DNA of 64,000 nucleotides from contig JARGFH010000002.1 of assembly GCA_029210695.1 (NCBI GenBank), positions 1 through 64,000 on the forward strand, given 5' to 3'. The notes beneath the pieces were generated by a model. That model was not told the origin of the DNA, made no database searches, and worked only from the letters and a program-made list of their open reading frames with translations. This DNA comes from Acidimicrobiia bacterium (GTDB taxonomy: Bacteria > Actinomycetota > Acidimicrobiia > Spongiisociales > JAHEDJ01). Both the position numbers and the translations under genes were made by a program. Shown one piece after another: positions 24,945 to 33,436 of the stretch (position 1 is the stretch's first letter; each line of letters starts with the position of its first letter).

Positions 24945-24973
24945 ATTGTATCGAACATACGTTCGATCGGCAA
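24945..24973 (-). promoter_or_regulatory. SOS promoter of imuA'-imuB with LexA box
   Basis: The minus strand has -35 TTGCCG (24968-24973), a 17-bp spacer and -10 TACAAT (24945-24950). The LexA palindrome TCGAACGTATGTTCGA (24951-24966) fills the spacer. The box is identical to the dnaE2 one. The divergent DUF4349 gene starts 52 bp away. Confidence 0.88.
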
Positions 24974-25025
24974 ACGGGAACCTGGAGGTATCTGGTTGCG
25001 TCCTATGCTCAGGAGGGAACACATT

Positions 25026-25961
25026 ATGCGAACCATCATCATCACGCTCATGGCCATGACCCTGTTCCTCAGTGCTTGCTCCGGGCAGGACACGAGCGAT
25101 CTGGAGGTGTCCGATGGAGCCACCGGAGCCCCCGCCATGAACGACATGGGCGACGTAGGCGGTGAGTCGGTGGATGCGGAGGCCCCACGGGATGAGCAGC
25201 TCCTCGCCTATCAGCGGGATGTTCTCGAGAACCGCAAGATCATTCAACAGGCCACACTGGAACTGACCGATGACGACACCGAAGGCCTGTTCAGTCGAAT
25301 CACGATGCTGGTCGAGCGATCCGGTGGCTTTGTGGCATCTGCCGAACTCACCCGCTCGGACGACGAGGGCCGTGGGCCATTCATCAACCTGACCATTCGT
25401 ATTCCGGCAGACGAGATGACGTCGACCCTGTCGTCCATCGAGGACCTCGCCGATGAAGTGACTGCCAAAACCATCGGTAGCCAGGATGTCACGGAGGAAT
25501 ACTCCGATATCGAGGCACAGCTCAGAAACCTGACCGCCTACGAGGATGAGTTGCTCGTGATCCTCACCGAGGTGCGCGAGAGCTCAACATCCAAGGCCGA
25601 CGAACTACTCAGCGTCTTCGAACGGATCCGGCAGGTACGCGACGAAATCGAGCGCCTCGAAGGCCGGCAGCGCCTGCTGGACGACCTGATCAGCCTCGCC
25701 ACGATCGACGTCTCCCTATTCCCTGAATACGAAGGTGCGCCGATCGTCGACGAAGGTTGGCAGCCGGGTGACGTGGTCCGCGATGCGCTCCGCGCCACGG
25801 TCGATGCCTTCCAGTCCATCGTTGACGGCCTCATCTGGGTTGCTCTGGGGATACTTCCGATCCTTCTGGCGATCGGGATCCCGCTGTTTGGCATCGTATG
25901 GTTCTGGCGGAAGAGGTCGCGAGCGCGCCGACCGAACATCAAGACCGAAGCTCAGCAGTAG
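25026..25961 (+). CDS. DUF4349 lipoprotein
   Basis: The 311-aa protein has a signal peptide and lipobox (FLSAC), an extracytoplasmic DUF4349 region (KIIQQATLELTDDD, SGGFVASAELTRSD, coiled-coil EEYSDIEAQLRNLTAYEDELL) and a C-terminal membrane helix (LIWVALGILPILLAIGIPLFGIVWFW) with a basic tail. It is therefore anchored at both ends. Function is unknown; family members are often near stress or secretion genes. ATG 25026 follows AGGAGGG. The stop codon TAG lies in the first unit of a heptamer array. Confidence 0.85.
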   Translation: MRTIIITLMAMTLFLSACSGQDTSDLEVSDGATGAPAMNDMGDVGGESVDAEAPRDEQLLAYQRDVLENRKIIQQATLELTDDDTEGLFSRITMLVERSGGFVASAELTRSDDEGRGPFINLTIRIPADEMTSTLSSIEDLADEVTAKTIGSQDVTEEYSDIEAQLRNLTAYEDELLVILTEVRESSTSKADELLSVFERIRQVRDEIERLEGRQRLLDDLISLATIDVSLFPEYEGAPIVDEGWQPGDVVRDALRATVDAFQSIVDGLIWVALGILPILLAIGIPLFGIVWFWRKRSRARRPNIKTEAQQ

Positions 25962-26043
25962 GCAGTAGGCAGTAGGCAATAGGCAATAGGCAATAGGCAA
26001 TAGGCAAGCGTGCTACCTACGGCCTACAGCCTATGGTCTATGG
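25955..26043. repeat. Heptanucleotide array with inverted counterpart
   Basis: GCAGTAG x3 then GCAATAG x4 (25955-26003) and a partial unit GCAAGCG. From 26011 a diverged inverse array follows (CTACG, GCCTACA, GCCTATG, GTCTATG). The two halves could fold into an imperfect hairpin between the DUF4349 and DUF1801 genes. It begins at the DUF4349 stop codon. Confidence 0.9.
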
Positions 26044-26094
26044 CTTTTCGCCACATTGGTTTCCGGCGACGTAAGATTTCGCACGGAGGGACCT

Positions 26095-26553
26095 ATGCAA
26101 TCAGAAGCCACCACGATCGACGATTATCTGGCCGGCCTGCCCGAAGAACGCCGCATTGCTATCGAGACCGTTCGAAACACCATTCTCGAGAACCTTCCCG
26201 CCGGCTACGAAGAAACAATGAACTGGGGCATGATCACCTACCAGGTGCCGCTCGACACCTTCCCCGACACGTACAACGGCAAGCCATTGATGTATGCAGC
26301 TCTGGCCTCGCAGAAAAACCACATGGCCGTCTACCTGACCAGCGTCTACGCACTGCCGGGCAAGGCCGAGGAGTTCGAAGCCGCCTACCTGGCAACCGGC
26401 AAGCGCTACGACATGGGCAAGTCGTGTGTGCGGTTCCGCAAACTCGAAGATCTACCCCTCGACTTGATCGGCAAGACGATTGGGGCCGTCGATGTCGATA
26501 CCTTCACCACCGACGTTGAGAATGCTCGCAAGACTCGTAAACGGCGGTCCTGA
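26095..26553 (+). CDS. DUF1801 / YdhG-like domain protein
   Basis: The 152-aa protein matches the DUF1801 fold: TIDDYLAGLPEERRIAIETVRNTILENLPAGYEETMNWGMITY, then LASQKNHMAVYL and CVRFRKLEDLPLDLIGKTI. The molecular role is unknown; relatives occur in iron-binding frataxin-like folds. Soluble. ATG 26095 is preceded by GGAGGG. It lies 57 bp upstream of asnA on the same strand. Confidence 0.82.
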   Translation: MQSEATTIDDYLAGLPEERRIAIETVRNTILENLPAGYEETMNWGMITYQVPLDTFPDTYNGKPLMYAALASQKNHMAVYLTSVYALPGKAEEFEAAYLATGKRYDMGKSCVRFRKLEDLPLDLIGKTIGAVDVDTFTTDVENARKTRKRRS

Positions 26554-26609
26554 GGTCGTGTAGGTTCGAGGTGGGGTGGACCTTGAACGTCGACCACAAG
26601 GAGGACGTG

Positions 26610-27737
26610 ATGGACGCCGATAAGACGGCGGATCTCGCCGGCCCCGGCATCGGCAACTACGCCGATCTCGCCAGAGAACTCCCCGACTCATACCAGTCGG
26701 ATCTCACCCCCCGGGAGACGATGGAAGCACTGTTCGCCGCCAAGCGCTCCATTGAGGACGGTCTTTGCCGCGAGTTGAATCTCACGATGGTGCAGGTTCC
26801 CTTGATCGTCGACGCGGCCAGCGGTGTCAACGACTACCTGGACCGCGACGGATCCCGCACACCAATCGAATTCCCGTGCGGGCTCGGTCTCGACCGACCT
26901 ATCACCGCCCAGGTAGTCCAGGCGGCCACGAAATGGAAGCGAATGGCGCTGCAGCAGTTCGACATGGCGCCCGGTGAGGGGATCTGCACCGACATGAAGG
27001 CGGTGCGGAAGGACTACTTCCTCGATCACGACCACAGCGCCTACGTGGACCAATGGGATTGGGAGAAGACAATCACCGCCGAGGACCGCACCCTCGACTA
27101 CCTCACCGGCGTCGTGAGCAAGATCTGGAAGGTTCTCTACGAAGCCGGCGAACTCGTTGCCGACATGTTCCCCCAACTGAAGGACGGGTATCCGAGGATT
27201 CCGGAGGAACTCACGTTCCTTCATGCTGAAGAGATCCTCGAGATGTTCCCGGATCTCCCCCGCAAAAAGCGTGAAACGGCCGTGCTGCAACAGTATCCGG
27301 CCGTGTTCATATACGGAATCGGATATACCCTCGCCGATGGCTATCCCCACGAGATGCGAGCCGCCGACTACGACGACTGGGTAACTGAAACGGTGTCGGC
27401 CGATGGGCGTCCAATGCACGGTCTCAACGGCGACATCCTGGTCTGGAATCCGATCACCAACCGGCGTCACGAACTGACCTCGATGGGCGTGCGGGTGACG
27501 AAGGAGACACTCCGCCGGCAACTCGAGATCACCGGTCAACTCGATTTCCTGAAGCTCCCCTATCACCAGGCCATCCTCAACGATGAGATTCCTCTCTCGA
27601 TAGGTGGTGGCATCGGCCAGTCGCGCACGTACATGTATCTTCTGCGCAAGGCTCATCTCGGCGAGGTCAGCGTCACCGTGTGGCCCGACGTCCTCAAAGA
27701 ACTCGGGGTTGCGAGGAACATCTTCGTGTTGGAATGA
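26610..27737 (+). CDS. asnA: Aspartate-ammonia ligase
   Basis: The 375-aa AsnA makes asparagine from aspartate, ammonia and ATP, with a class II tRNA-synthetase-like fold. Landmarks are AKRSIEDGLCRELNLTMVQVPLIVDAASGVNDYL, FDMAPGEGICTDMKAVRKDYFLDHDHSAYVDQWDWEK and SIGGGIGQSRTYMYLL. It is longer than E. coli AsnA (330 aa), with a family-typical insert in some actinobacteria and Gram-positives. ATG 26610 follows GGAGG. Most actinobacteria use glutamine-dependent AsnB, so this enzyme is notable. Confidence 0.92.
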   Translation: MDADKTADLAGPGIGNYADLARELPDSYQSDLTPRETMEALFAAKRSIEDGLCRELNLTMVQVPLIVDAASGVNDYLDRDGSRTPIEFPCGLGLDRPITAQVVQAATKWKRMALQQFDMAPGEGICTDMKAVRKDYFLDHDHSAYVDQWDWEKTITAEDRTLDYLTGVVSKIWKVLYEAGELVADMFPQLKDGYPRIPEELTFLHAEEILEMFPDLPRKKRETAVLQQYPAVFIYGIGYTLADGYPHEMRAADYDDWVTETVSADGRPMHGLNGDILVWNPITNRRHELTSMGVRVTKETLRRQLEITGQLDFLKLPYHQAILNDEIPLSIGGGIGQSRTYMYLLRKAHLGEVSVTVWPDVLKELGVARNIFVLE

Positions 27738-27775
27738 TCCGCCCCACTGCACCCCGATCGACTAGCTTCGCACAC

Positions 27776-28327
27776 ATGAGATACAGGCGCAGTGTCACAC
27801 GGACGGTCATGACGTTGATGGTGCTCGGCGGCCTCCTGCTTGTCGGACTCGGAGCCGGGGCCGCGGTTGATGGACCATGCAGCGGGACGGTGACGATAGA
27901 CGGCGTCGTCTATTCAGAAGCGAACGACAACGCCGGCGATCCGATCGTCATCCCAGACGAAGACGGCTTGATCGCCTTCTGGGAAGGCTCGACAGAAGTG
28001 CCGATCACGGACTACACAGGGGAACTCGGCGTGGTGGTTGGCCCGGCGACGATCGACATAGCCTCTTGGAGTGGTGCAAACGCCAATCTGGAGACCGGAT
28101 CGGGCGGTTCTTACTTCATAGATGAGGCTCGCGACGTTCTTCCCATCAACCTCGTCGGCTTGTACGAAGTGTCCGGATTCCATCGCGGCGAAGGCGGGGA
28201 CTGTGACGGATCCGTCATGGTGCTGCTCGAGGGCAACCCGCTCGTCAACCCGGTCGGCGCCGGAGCCGCAGCCGGGACGGTCCTCGCCGGACTCGGTGTC
28301 CTATCGGCAGGAAGGAGGCGCCCATGA
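27776..28327 (+). CDS. Exported protein with C-terminal membrane/sorting-like tail
   Basis: The 183-aa protein has an N-terminal signal (TVMTLMVLGGLLLVGLGAGAAVDG), an acidic extracellular region with two cysteines (PCSGT, GGDCDG) and a C-terminal hydrophobic segment ending in basic residues (GTVLAGLGVLSAGRRRP). This resembles a single-helix tail anchor. No family is recognised. The stop overlaps the next small membrane gene (ATGA), so the two are co-expressed. Confidence 0.65.
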   Translation: MRYRRSVTRTVMTLMVLGGLLLVGLGAGAAVDGPCSGTVTIDGVVYSEANDNAGDPIVIPDEDGLIAFWEGSTEVPITDYTGELGVVVGPATIDIASWSGANANLETGSGGSYFIDEARDVLPINLVGLYEVSGFHRGEGGDCDGSVMVLLEGNPLVNPVGAGAAAGTVLAGLGVLSAGRRRP

Positions 28328-28503
28328 CCGGACGTCCATTCCTGGGAGCCGTCTCCGGCTTGTTTCTCGGCTTATTCGTCGCCCTCGACCTTCAACAGTT
28401 TGGCTTCAGACCACTAGACAGCTTCGGTGTCTTCGGTCTGCCACTCATCGGGCTCATCCTCGGTGCAGCCTTCGGGATGTGGGCACCACTCGGGAGAAAG
28501 TAG
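28324..28503 (+). CDS. Small membrane protein, 59 aa
   Basis: Translation from ATG 28324 (overlapping the previous TGA) gives MTGRPFLGAVSGLFLGLF followed by a second hydrophobic helix (FGLPLIGLILGAAFGMW) and the end LGRK. Two transmembrane helices joined by a short loop are predicted. It is likely a partner of the exported protein upstream. It is short enough to be missed by gene finders. Confidence 0.65.
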   Translation: MTGRPFLGAVSGLFLGLFVALDLQQFGFRPLDSFGVFGLPLIGLILGAAFGMWAPLGRK

Positions 28504-28560
28504 TTCAAGGGCTAGCGGCTGTCCGTCGGCGCCGATCAACCGCTCGTGGGCGACTGCGCC

Positions 28561-29457
28561 TTACTCGCGCTCTTCCAGCTCCTCCAGCGTCTTCGGCCAG
28601 TCGCCTTTCAAGAGCCGCGACAGCGACCGATCAGCCAGGAGCTTTCCGCCGGTCTGGCAGGTCGCGCAGTAGTTGGTCTCGTTGGCGGCGTAGACGATGC
28701 GCTGGACTTTCGACCCGCACACAGGACACGGTTGGCCGTACTTGCCGTGGACGGCCATATCGACCCGAAAAGCCGTGACTCCCTTGTCCGGGAATCCACC
28801 GGCGGATTCCTCACGCAGCCGATCGGTCCACTCGATGAGCATTCGTTGCGTTGCGGTGAAGAGGCGTTCGATCTCATCACCGGCTAACCCGCTCGTCCTC
28901 TTGACCGGCGAGAGTTGGGCGGCGTGGAGGATCTCGTCGGAGTAGGCGTTGCCGATGCCCGAAAAGATGCGCGGGTCCGTCAGCGCTCGCTTGAGCGTGC
29001 GGTTCTCACGAGTGAGGGCATCGGCAAATCCACCGAGGTCAACATCGAGTGGCTCGACGCCGCCTCTGTCGTGTTCGGCGAGGCCCTCCTCTCCTCTCAC
29101 GATCCACACACCGGCCCGCTTCTTGGTGGCCGCCTCGCGCAGGAGGAGCGTTCCCGCCTCGAAATCCAGGGCGGCGAGCCCCACCTTCCTGGGAATGACC
29201 GCCCCGGGTTTCGCCCAGGCCAGCCGGCCGGAAATCATCAAGTGAACAACCAGGAAGAGTTCTTCGTCGAATTCGAAGACGATGCGCTTCCCTATCCGCC
29301 GGAGTGCCCGCACGCTCTGTCCCTCGACTGCAGACATCGGCGGATCGTAAGTGCGCAAGAGTTGCGGCGCCGTCACTCGAAAACGTCGCAGGACTTCTCC
29401 AACCACCCGCGTTTCGAGTGCCTCGATGTAGACGACGATGTCGGGCAGTTCGGGCAT
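28561..29457 (-). CDS. Formamidopyrimidine-DNA glycosylase family protein (Fpg/Nei)
   Basis: The 298-aa base-excision repair glycosylase/AP lyase has the catalytic N-terminal Pro-Glu after Met removal (PELPDIVVYIEAL), the H2TH region (GIGNAYSDEILHAAQLSPVKRT) and a C-terminal zinc finger (CPVCGSKVQRIVYAANETNYCATCQ) with four cysteines. Fpg removes 8-oxoguanine; Nei removes oxidised pyrimidines. The choice cannot be made from sequence alone. It is monocistronic by spacing. Confidence 0.9.
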   Translation of the reverse strand: MPELPDIVVYIEALETRVVGEVLRRFRVTAPQLLRTYDPPMSAVEGQSVRALRRIGKRIVFEFDEELFLVVHLMISGRLAWAKPGAVIPRKVGLAALDFEAGTLLLREAATKKRAGVWIVRGEEGLAEHDRGGVEPLDVDLGGFADALTRENRTLKRALTDPRIFSGIGNAYSDEILHAAQLSPVKRTSGLAGDEIERLFTATQRMLIEWTDRLREESAGGFPDKGVTAFRVDMAVHGKYGQPCPVCGSKVQRIVYAANETNYCATCQTGGKLLADRSLSRLLKGDWPKTLEELEERE

Positions 29458-29510
29458 CGCAGTGGACGCTAGCCGTGCCGAAGGCCCGTCGGGTGGGTCT
29501 GCGGACGCAA

Positions 29511-30314
29511 CTACGCCCGCGCCACGACCTCGCCGTTGATGAAGATGAATACGCCGCCTGGATTCGTCGCCCAGTCCTGAAACCCTGTTCCGAGTTCCGC
29601 CAATTCTTCAGCGGTGCTCAACCCAAGCTCCTCGACCCGCTCGACGTACTTCGTGACCCCGGTCCGGCCTGCCCACAGATCGGCCCACCAGGTGCGACCT
29701 TCCTGCGTCGCGAACTGCCAACTCGAAGTGGTGTATACGGGACTGGAGAATCCGGCTGCCTGGACCCACGAGAGCAACCGTCGCCCGGCGTCGGGCTCTC
29801 CCCGATTGCACCGCGCAACCTGTCCGTAGATCTCAAACAACCGCACCACCCTTGCATCGACGGGATGGTGCGTCATCGTCCCGTAGTCGGCGTCCCTTAC
29901 CGCCACATGACCACCGGGCTTCAGCACCCGGAGGAATTCCCCCAGTGCATCGACAGGGCGCCCGAGATGTTGCAGGAGTTGGTGGGCATACACGACGTCG
30001 AATGAACCATCCGGAAACGCCAGATCGTAGGCGTCGCCCAACTGGAAGGACACGTTATCCACGCCTTCCGTATTGGCCCGGCTTCGCCCGTGCTCGAGCA
30101 CCGAAGCCGCGGCGTCGATTCCAACCACCTCACCATCGGGGACCCAACGAGCGAGACCACAAGTGATGGAACCCGGTCCACACCCGGCGTCGAGGATTCG
30201 CATCTGCGGCCGTATGTAAGGACGAACGAAGTCGGCTGCCTCCTCGGCCGTCCGGCGCCCGTGCGCATCCACCACCACCTGGTCGTGGGAGTGGGTGTAG
30301 ACCTCGTGCGGCAT
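29511..30314 (-). CDS. SAM-dependent methyltransferase (class I)
   Basis: The 267-aa Rossmann-fold enzyme binds SAM through motif I (ILDAGCGPGSITCGLARWV), the acidic motif II residue (VVGIDAAASVLEHGRS) and FPDGSFDVVYAHQLLQHLGRPVDALGEFLRVLKPGG, as in UbiE/Methyltransf_11 proteins. The substrate is unknown. The ATG at 30314 is chosen; the frame upstream reads through the pnp terminator and is not coding. Confidence 0.88.
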   Translation of the reverse strand: MPHEVYTHSHDQVVVDAHGRRTAEEAADFVRPYIRPQMRILDAGCGPGSITCGLARWVPDGEVVGIDAAASVLEHGRSRANTEGVDNVSFQLGDAYDLAFPDGSFDVVYAHQLLQHLGRPVDALGEFLRVLKPGGHVAVRDADYGTMTHHPVDARVVRLFEIYGQVARCNRGEPDAGRRLLSWVQAAGFSSPVYTTSSWQFATQEGRTWWADLWAGRTGVTKYVERVEELGLSTAEELAELGTGFQDWATNPGGVFIFINGEVVARA

Positions 30315-30338
30315 CCCGTGAGTATGGCAGGACACAGA

Positions 30339-30366
30339 AAGGGGCCGGCCCGGAGGCCGACCCCTT
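30339..30366 (-). terminator. Rho-independent terminator after pnp
   Basis: Read on the minus strand, AAGGGGTCGGCC and GGCCGGCCCCTT pair over 12 bp (one mismatch) round a TCCG loop, followed by a short T-rich run (TCTGTGT). The hairpin lies 22 bp past the pnp stop and before the methyltransferase gene. Confidence 0.75.
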
Positions 30367-30387
30367 GTCTTCAGATGATTGGTTCGT

Positions 30388-32853
30388 TCAGTCGTCGAGG
30401 CCTGACTCGAACTGGTCTTCGAAAGAGACCACCCGACGGCCCGGCTTGTCGGCGCCGGCCTGATCACGCTTCTCACTGCCGCGGTCACGGCTCGGGTTGC
30501 GATCGCGGCTCTCGCCGCCCCGACTTGGGTTGCGATCCCGATCGCGTCCGTCACGACTCTCGCCGCCTCGACTCGATCCGCGCTCACGGTCACGGCCGCC
30601 GCGGTCACGGCCACCACGATCACGACTGTCACCGCCGCCATCACGATCACGGCCACCACGATCCCGTTCAACTGCGGCCGGACGCTCGCCTGCGCCTTCC
30701 TTCGGCTCCAGGGGCGCCGCCAGGTCGAGGTTGACCTTGCCGGCCCGGTCGATCTCACGAACGATCACCTTGATCTTGTCACCGAGGGTCACGTAGTCAT
30801 CAACTCGCTCCACCCGGCGCTCTGCGTCGAGTTTCGAGATGTGGATGAGGCCGTCACGCCCGGGCAGGATGTTGACGAACGCTCCGAAGCTGGTGATGTT
30901 CACCACCTCACCGTCGTACGTTTCGCCGACTTCGGCCTCCGGCGGGAAGGCGATCTGCATCACCTTCTCCTTGGCTGCCGCCAAGGCATCGGCATCGTTG
31001 GTGCCGATGCGAACGATGCCGAAGGCTCCGTCCTCTTCGATCTCGATGGTGGCACCCGTGGTTTCTTCGAGCTCACGGATGTTCTTGCCCTTCGGGCCGA
31101 TGATCTCACCGATCTTGTCCTTGGGGATCTTCACGGCTTCGATGCGGGGCGCCCAGGCGTTCAGCTCCGGGCGGGGCCCGTCGATGGCATCATTCATGGC
31201 CTGGAGGATCGCCAGACGGGCCTCCTTGGCCTGGTCGAGCGCTGCCGCCAGTACCTCAGAGGGCAGACCCGATATCTTCGTGTCGAGCTGCAATGCCGTG
31301 ATGATGTCGGCCGTTCCCGCCACCTTGAAGTCCATGTCGCCCAGCGCGTCTTCGGCGCCGAGGATGTCGGTCAGGGTGACGAAGCCGCCCTCGTGGGCGA
31401 TCAGGCCCATGGCGATACCCGCCACCGGGGCGACGATAGGAACACCCGCATCCATCAACGAGAGGCTCGACGCGCAGACCGAAGCCATCGAACTCGAACC
31501 GTTCGACGACAACACCTCGGAAACGAGCCGCAACGCATAGGGGAACTCGTCGGCGGTCGGCACCACCGGCAGCACGGCCTTTTCGGCAAGTGCGCCGTGG
31601 CCAATCTCGCGACGCTTCGGACCGCGCATGAAGCCGGCCTCGCCCGTCGAGAACGGCGGGAAGTTGTAGTGGTGCATGTACCGCTTGGATTCCTCGATCG
31701 AGAGGGTGTCCAGCATCTGCTCCATCTTCAACATGCCCAGTGTCGCCAGGTTGAGCACCTGTGTCTCGCCTCGCTGGAACAGGCCGGAACCGTGGGTTCG
31801 GGGCACGACGCCGACGTCAACGGTCAACTCACGGAGATCACGCAGGCCACGGCCGTCGAGTCGGATTCCTTCGTTGACAACGCGCTCTCGCATCATCCTC
31901 TTCAGCACGCTACGAGCTGCTTTCTTGGCGGTGGCTAGTTCGGCTTCGTCCTCGATGGCGAGTTCCGTCAGGATTGCCTCAGTGGCCTCGTCCTCAGCTG
32001 CGTTGCGCTCCTGCTTTCCGGCGATCGTAACCACCGAGGCATACTTGGGACGAGCGACTTCTTCGACCCGGGCGGCCATTTCATCTGAGTAGTCGACGAG
32101 GAGCGGCCACTCGAATTCCGGAATGTCCACCTGGGCGGCCAGCTCGTTCTGAAGATCGATGAACTGGGCCACAAAGGCCTTCGCCTCTTCCAGTCCGCGG
32201 GCCACAGTCACCTCGTCACTGGCAGGCTGACCGTCGTTGATCAGTCGGACGCCGTCTTCGGTGGCTCCAGCCTCGACCATGATGATGTCGATCTCGCCGT
32301 TGGCATTTCGGCCGCCGGCGACCGTCAGCTCGAACACCGAGCCCTCGAGTTCCTCGTAGGTTGGTAGCGCGGTCCAATCGCCGTCTTTGAGCGACATGCG
32401 GACTGCACCGATCGGCCCCTCGAACGGAATCGACGAAACACTCAACGCCGCCGAAGCACCGTTGAGTGAGATGATGTCGTACGCATTGACGTTATCGACC
32501 GACAGGATGGTTCCCACGATCTGGGTCTCGCAGCGGAAGCCGTCCTTGAACGACGGGCGCAGAGGCCGATCGATCAGACGGCAGGTGAGAATGGCCCTTT
32601 CCGTAGCGCGTCCTTCGCGCCGGAAGAACGAGCCGGGGATCTTTCCTGCCGCGTACATGCGCTCTTCGATGTCAACGGTCAGTGGGAAGAAGTCGACGCC
32701 TTCGCGCATCTTCTTGTTGGCAGTGGCTGTGACGAGCACCTCAGTGTCGCCGAGGCGGATGGTGACTGCACCATCGGCCTGGCCGGCAAGCTTGCCGGTC
32801 GTGATCGTGACTTCCTTGTCACCGATCACTCCGCGTACCGAATATTCGGGCAC
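30388..32853 (-). CDS. pnp: Polynucleotide phosphorylase with a long RGG-like tail
   Basis: The roughly 821-aa PNPase degrades RNA 3'-5' using phosphate and can add tails. Two RNase PH domains come first, the second with the catalytic region (SSSMASVCASSLSLMDAGV, DILGAEDALGDMDFKVAGT). A KH domain follows (VKIPKDKIGEIIGPKGKNIRELEETTGA), then S1 (GETYDGEVVNITSFGAFVNILPGRDGLIHIS). The last about 100 residues are a disordered Arg/Gly/Asp-rich tract (GGRDRDGG, RDRGGRDRGG). GTG 32853 follows AGGAG. A hairpin sits in the leader and a terminator follows the stop. Confidence 0.95.
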   Translation of the reverse strand: MPEYSVRGVIGDKEVTITTGKLAGQADGAVTIRLGDTEVLVTATANKKMREGVDFFPLTVDIEERMYAAGKIPGSFFRREGRATERAILTCRLIDRPLRPSFKDGFRCETQIVGTILSVDNVNAYDIISLNGASAALSVSSIPFEGPIGAVRMSLKDGDWTALPTYEELEGSVFELTVAGGRNANGEIDIIMVEAGATEDGVRLINDGQPASDEVTVARGLEEAKAFVAQFIDLQNELAAQVDIPEFEWPLLVDYSDEMAARVEEVARPKYASVVTIAGKQERNAAEDEATEAILTELAIEDEAELATAKKAARSVLKRMMRERVVNEGIRLDGRGLRDLRELTVDVGVVPRTHGSGLFQRGETQVLNLATLGMLKMEQMLDTLSIEESKRYMHHYNFPPFSTGEAGFMRGPKRREIGHGALAEKAVLPVVPTADEFPYALRLVSEVLSSNGSSSMASVCASSLSLMDAGVPIVAPVAGIAMGLIAHEGGFVTLTDILGAEDALGDMDFKVAGTADIITALQLDTKISGLPSEVLAAALDQAKEARLAILQAMNDAIDGPRPELNAWAPRIEAVKIPKDKIGEIIGPKGKNIRELEETTGATIEIEEDGAFGIVRIGTNDADALAAAKEKVMQIAFPPEAEVGETYDGEVVNITSFGAFVNILPGRDGLIHISKLDAERRVERVDDYVTLGDKIKVIVREIDRAGKVNLDLAAPLEPKEGAGERPAAVERDRGGRDRDGGGDSRDRGGRDRGGRDRERGSSRGGESRDGRDRDRNPSRGGESRDRNPSRDRGSEKRDQAGADKPGRRVVSFEDQFESGLDD

Positions 32854-32886
32854 GCTGTCTCCTCTTGTATGGGAGGCGTTCCAATG

Positions 32887-32928
32887 GTCAGTCGTGGCCG
32901 CTCCTTCACTGAAGCGGTCGCCACTGAC
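32887..32928 (-). promoter_or_regulatory. Stem-loop in the pnp leader
   Basis: GTCAGT...CCGCT and AGCGG...ACTGAC pair across an approximately 18-bp imperfect stem (15 pairs counting one G-T) with a small loop, 34 bp upstream of the pnp start between rpsO and pnp. RNase III processing of a leader hairpin controls pnp in E. coli and Streptomyces; a similar role is plausible. Confidence 0.6.
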
Positions 32929-33043
32929 AACTGGACAACGCCCCCGTCGTGTTTCGAGATGATCCCGGCTGAAAGCCGGTACTGAATCGTTGAGTCCGTG
33001 TGGGATCAACGGCGAGGAGCGGCCGGAGCCGCTTCCTCGAGAA

Positions 33044-33301
33044 CTATCGGCGCAAGCCGAGTCGTGCGATGAGCTGTCGATATCGTTCGACGTCTTCGCG
33101 CTTCAGGTAGTTGAGCTGCCTGCGACGCTGGCCGACCATCATCAGCAGCCCGCGCCGGCTGTGGTGATCGTGCTTGTGGGTGCGGAGATGTTCGATCAGA
33201 TGATTGATGCGGTCACTCAGGAGGGCCACCTGGACCTCCGGTGAGCCGGTGTCACTGTCGTGCTGACCGTACTCCGAAATTATTTCTTTGGTCGTCTTCA
33301 T
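33044..33301 (-). CDS. rpsO: Ribosomal protein uS15
   Basis: The 85-aa protein of the small subunit has the signatures [36 protein letters not shown] and [20 protein letters not shown]. It binds the 16S rRNA central domain. ATG 33301; family length is 88-89 aa, so it is complete. Gene order ribF-rpsO-pnp is standard. 190 bp separate it from pnp. Confidence 0.97.
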   Translation of the reverse strand: MKTTKEIISEYGQHDSDTGSPEVQVALLSDRINHLIEHLRTHKHDHHSRRGLLMMVGQRRRQLNYLKREDVERYRQLIARLGLRR

Positions 33302-33436
33302 TTCACGCTTCGCTCAGAGGTTGGAAGGGATAGACCAGAGTGTAACAGCTGCGCGCGGTAGCGCCACAATCCGGGAGCAGCAGTGTACCGCGCAGGACGT
33401 AGTGTGACTGCAGAGCAAGCGACCCGTGATCCGCGC

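Noticed and set aside
25955-26043. Repeat array at 25955 considered as a CRISPR
   Set aside because: The period is 7 bp with no spacers, and there is no cas gene nearby.
13482-29339. An 18-bp identity (CCTCGACTGCAGACATCG) shared by 13482-13499 and 29322-29339
   Set aside because: One copy is ordinary coding sequence of the Fpg-family gene and the other is intergenic. No extended homology flanks them, and a match of this length in 64 kb is only mildly unlikely by chance.
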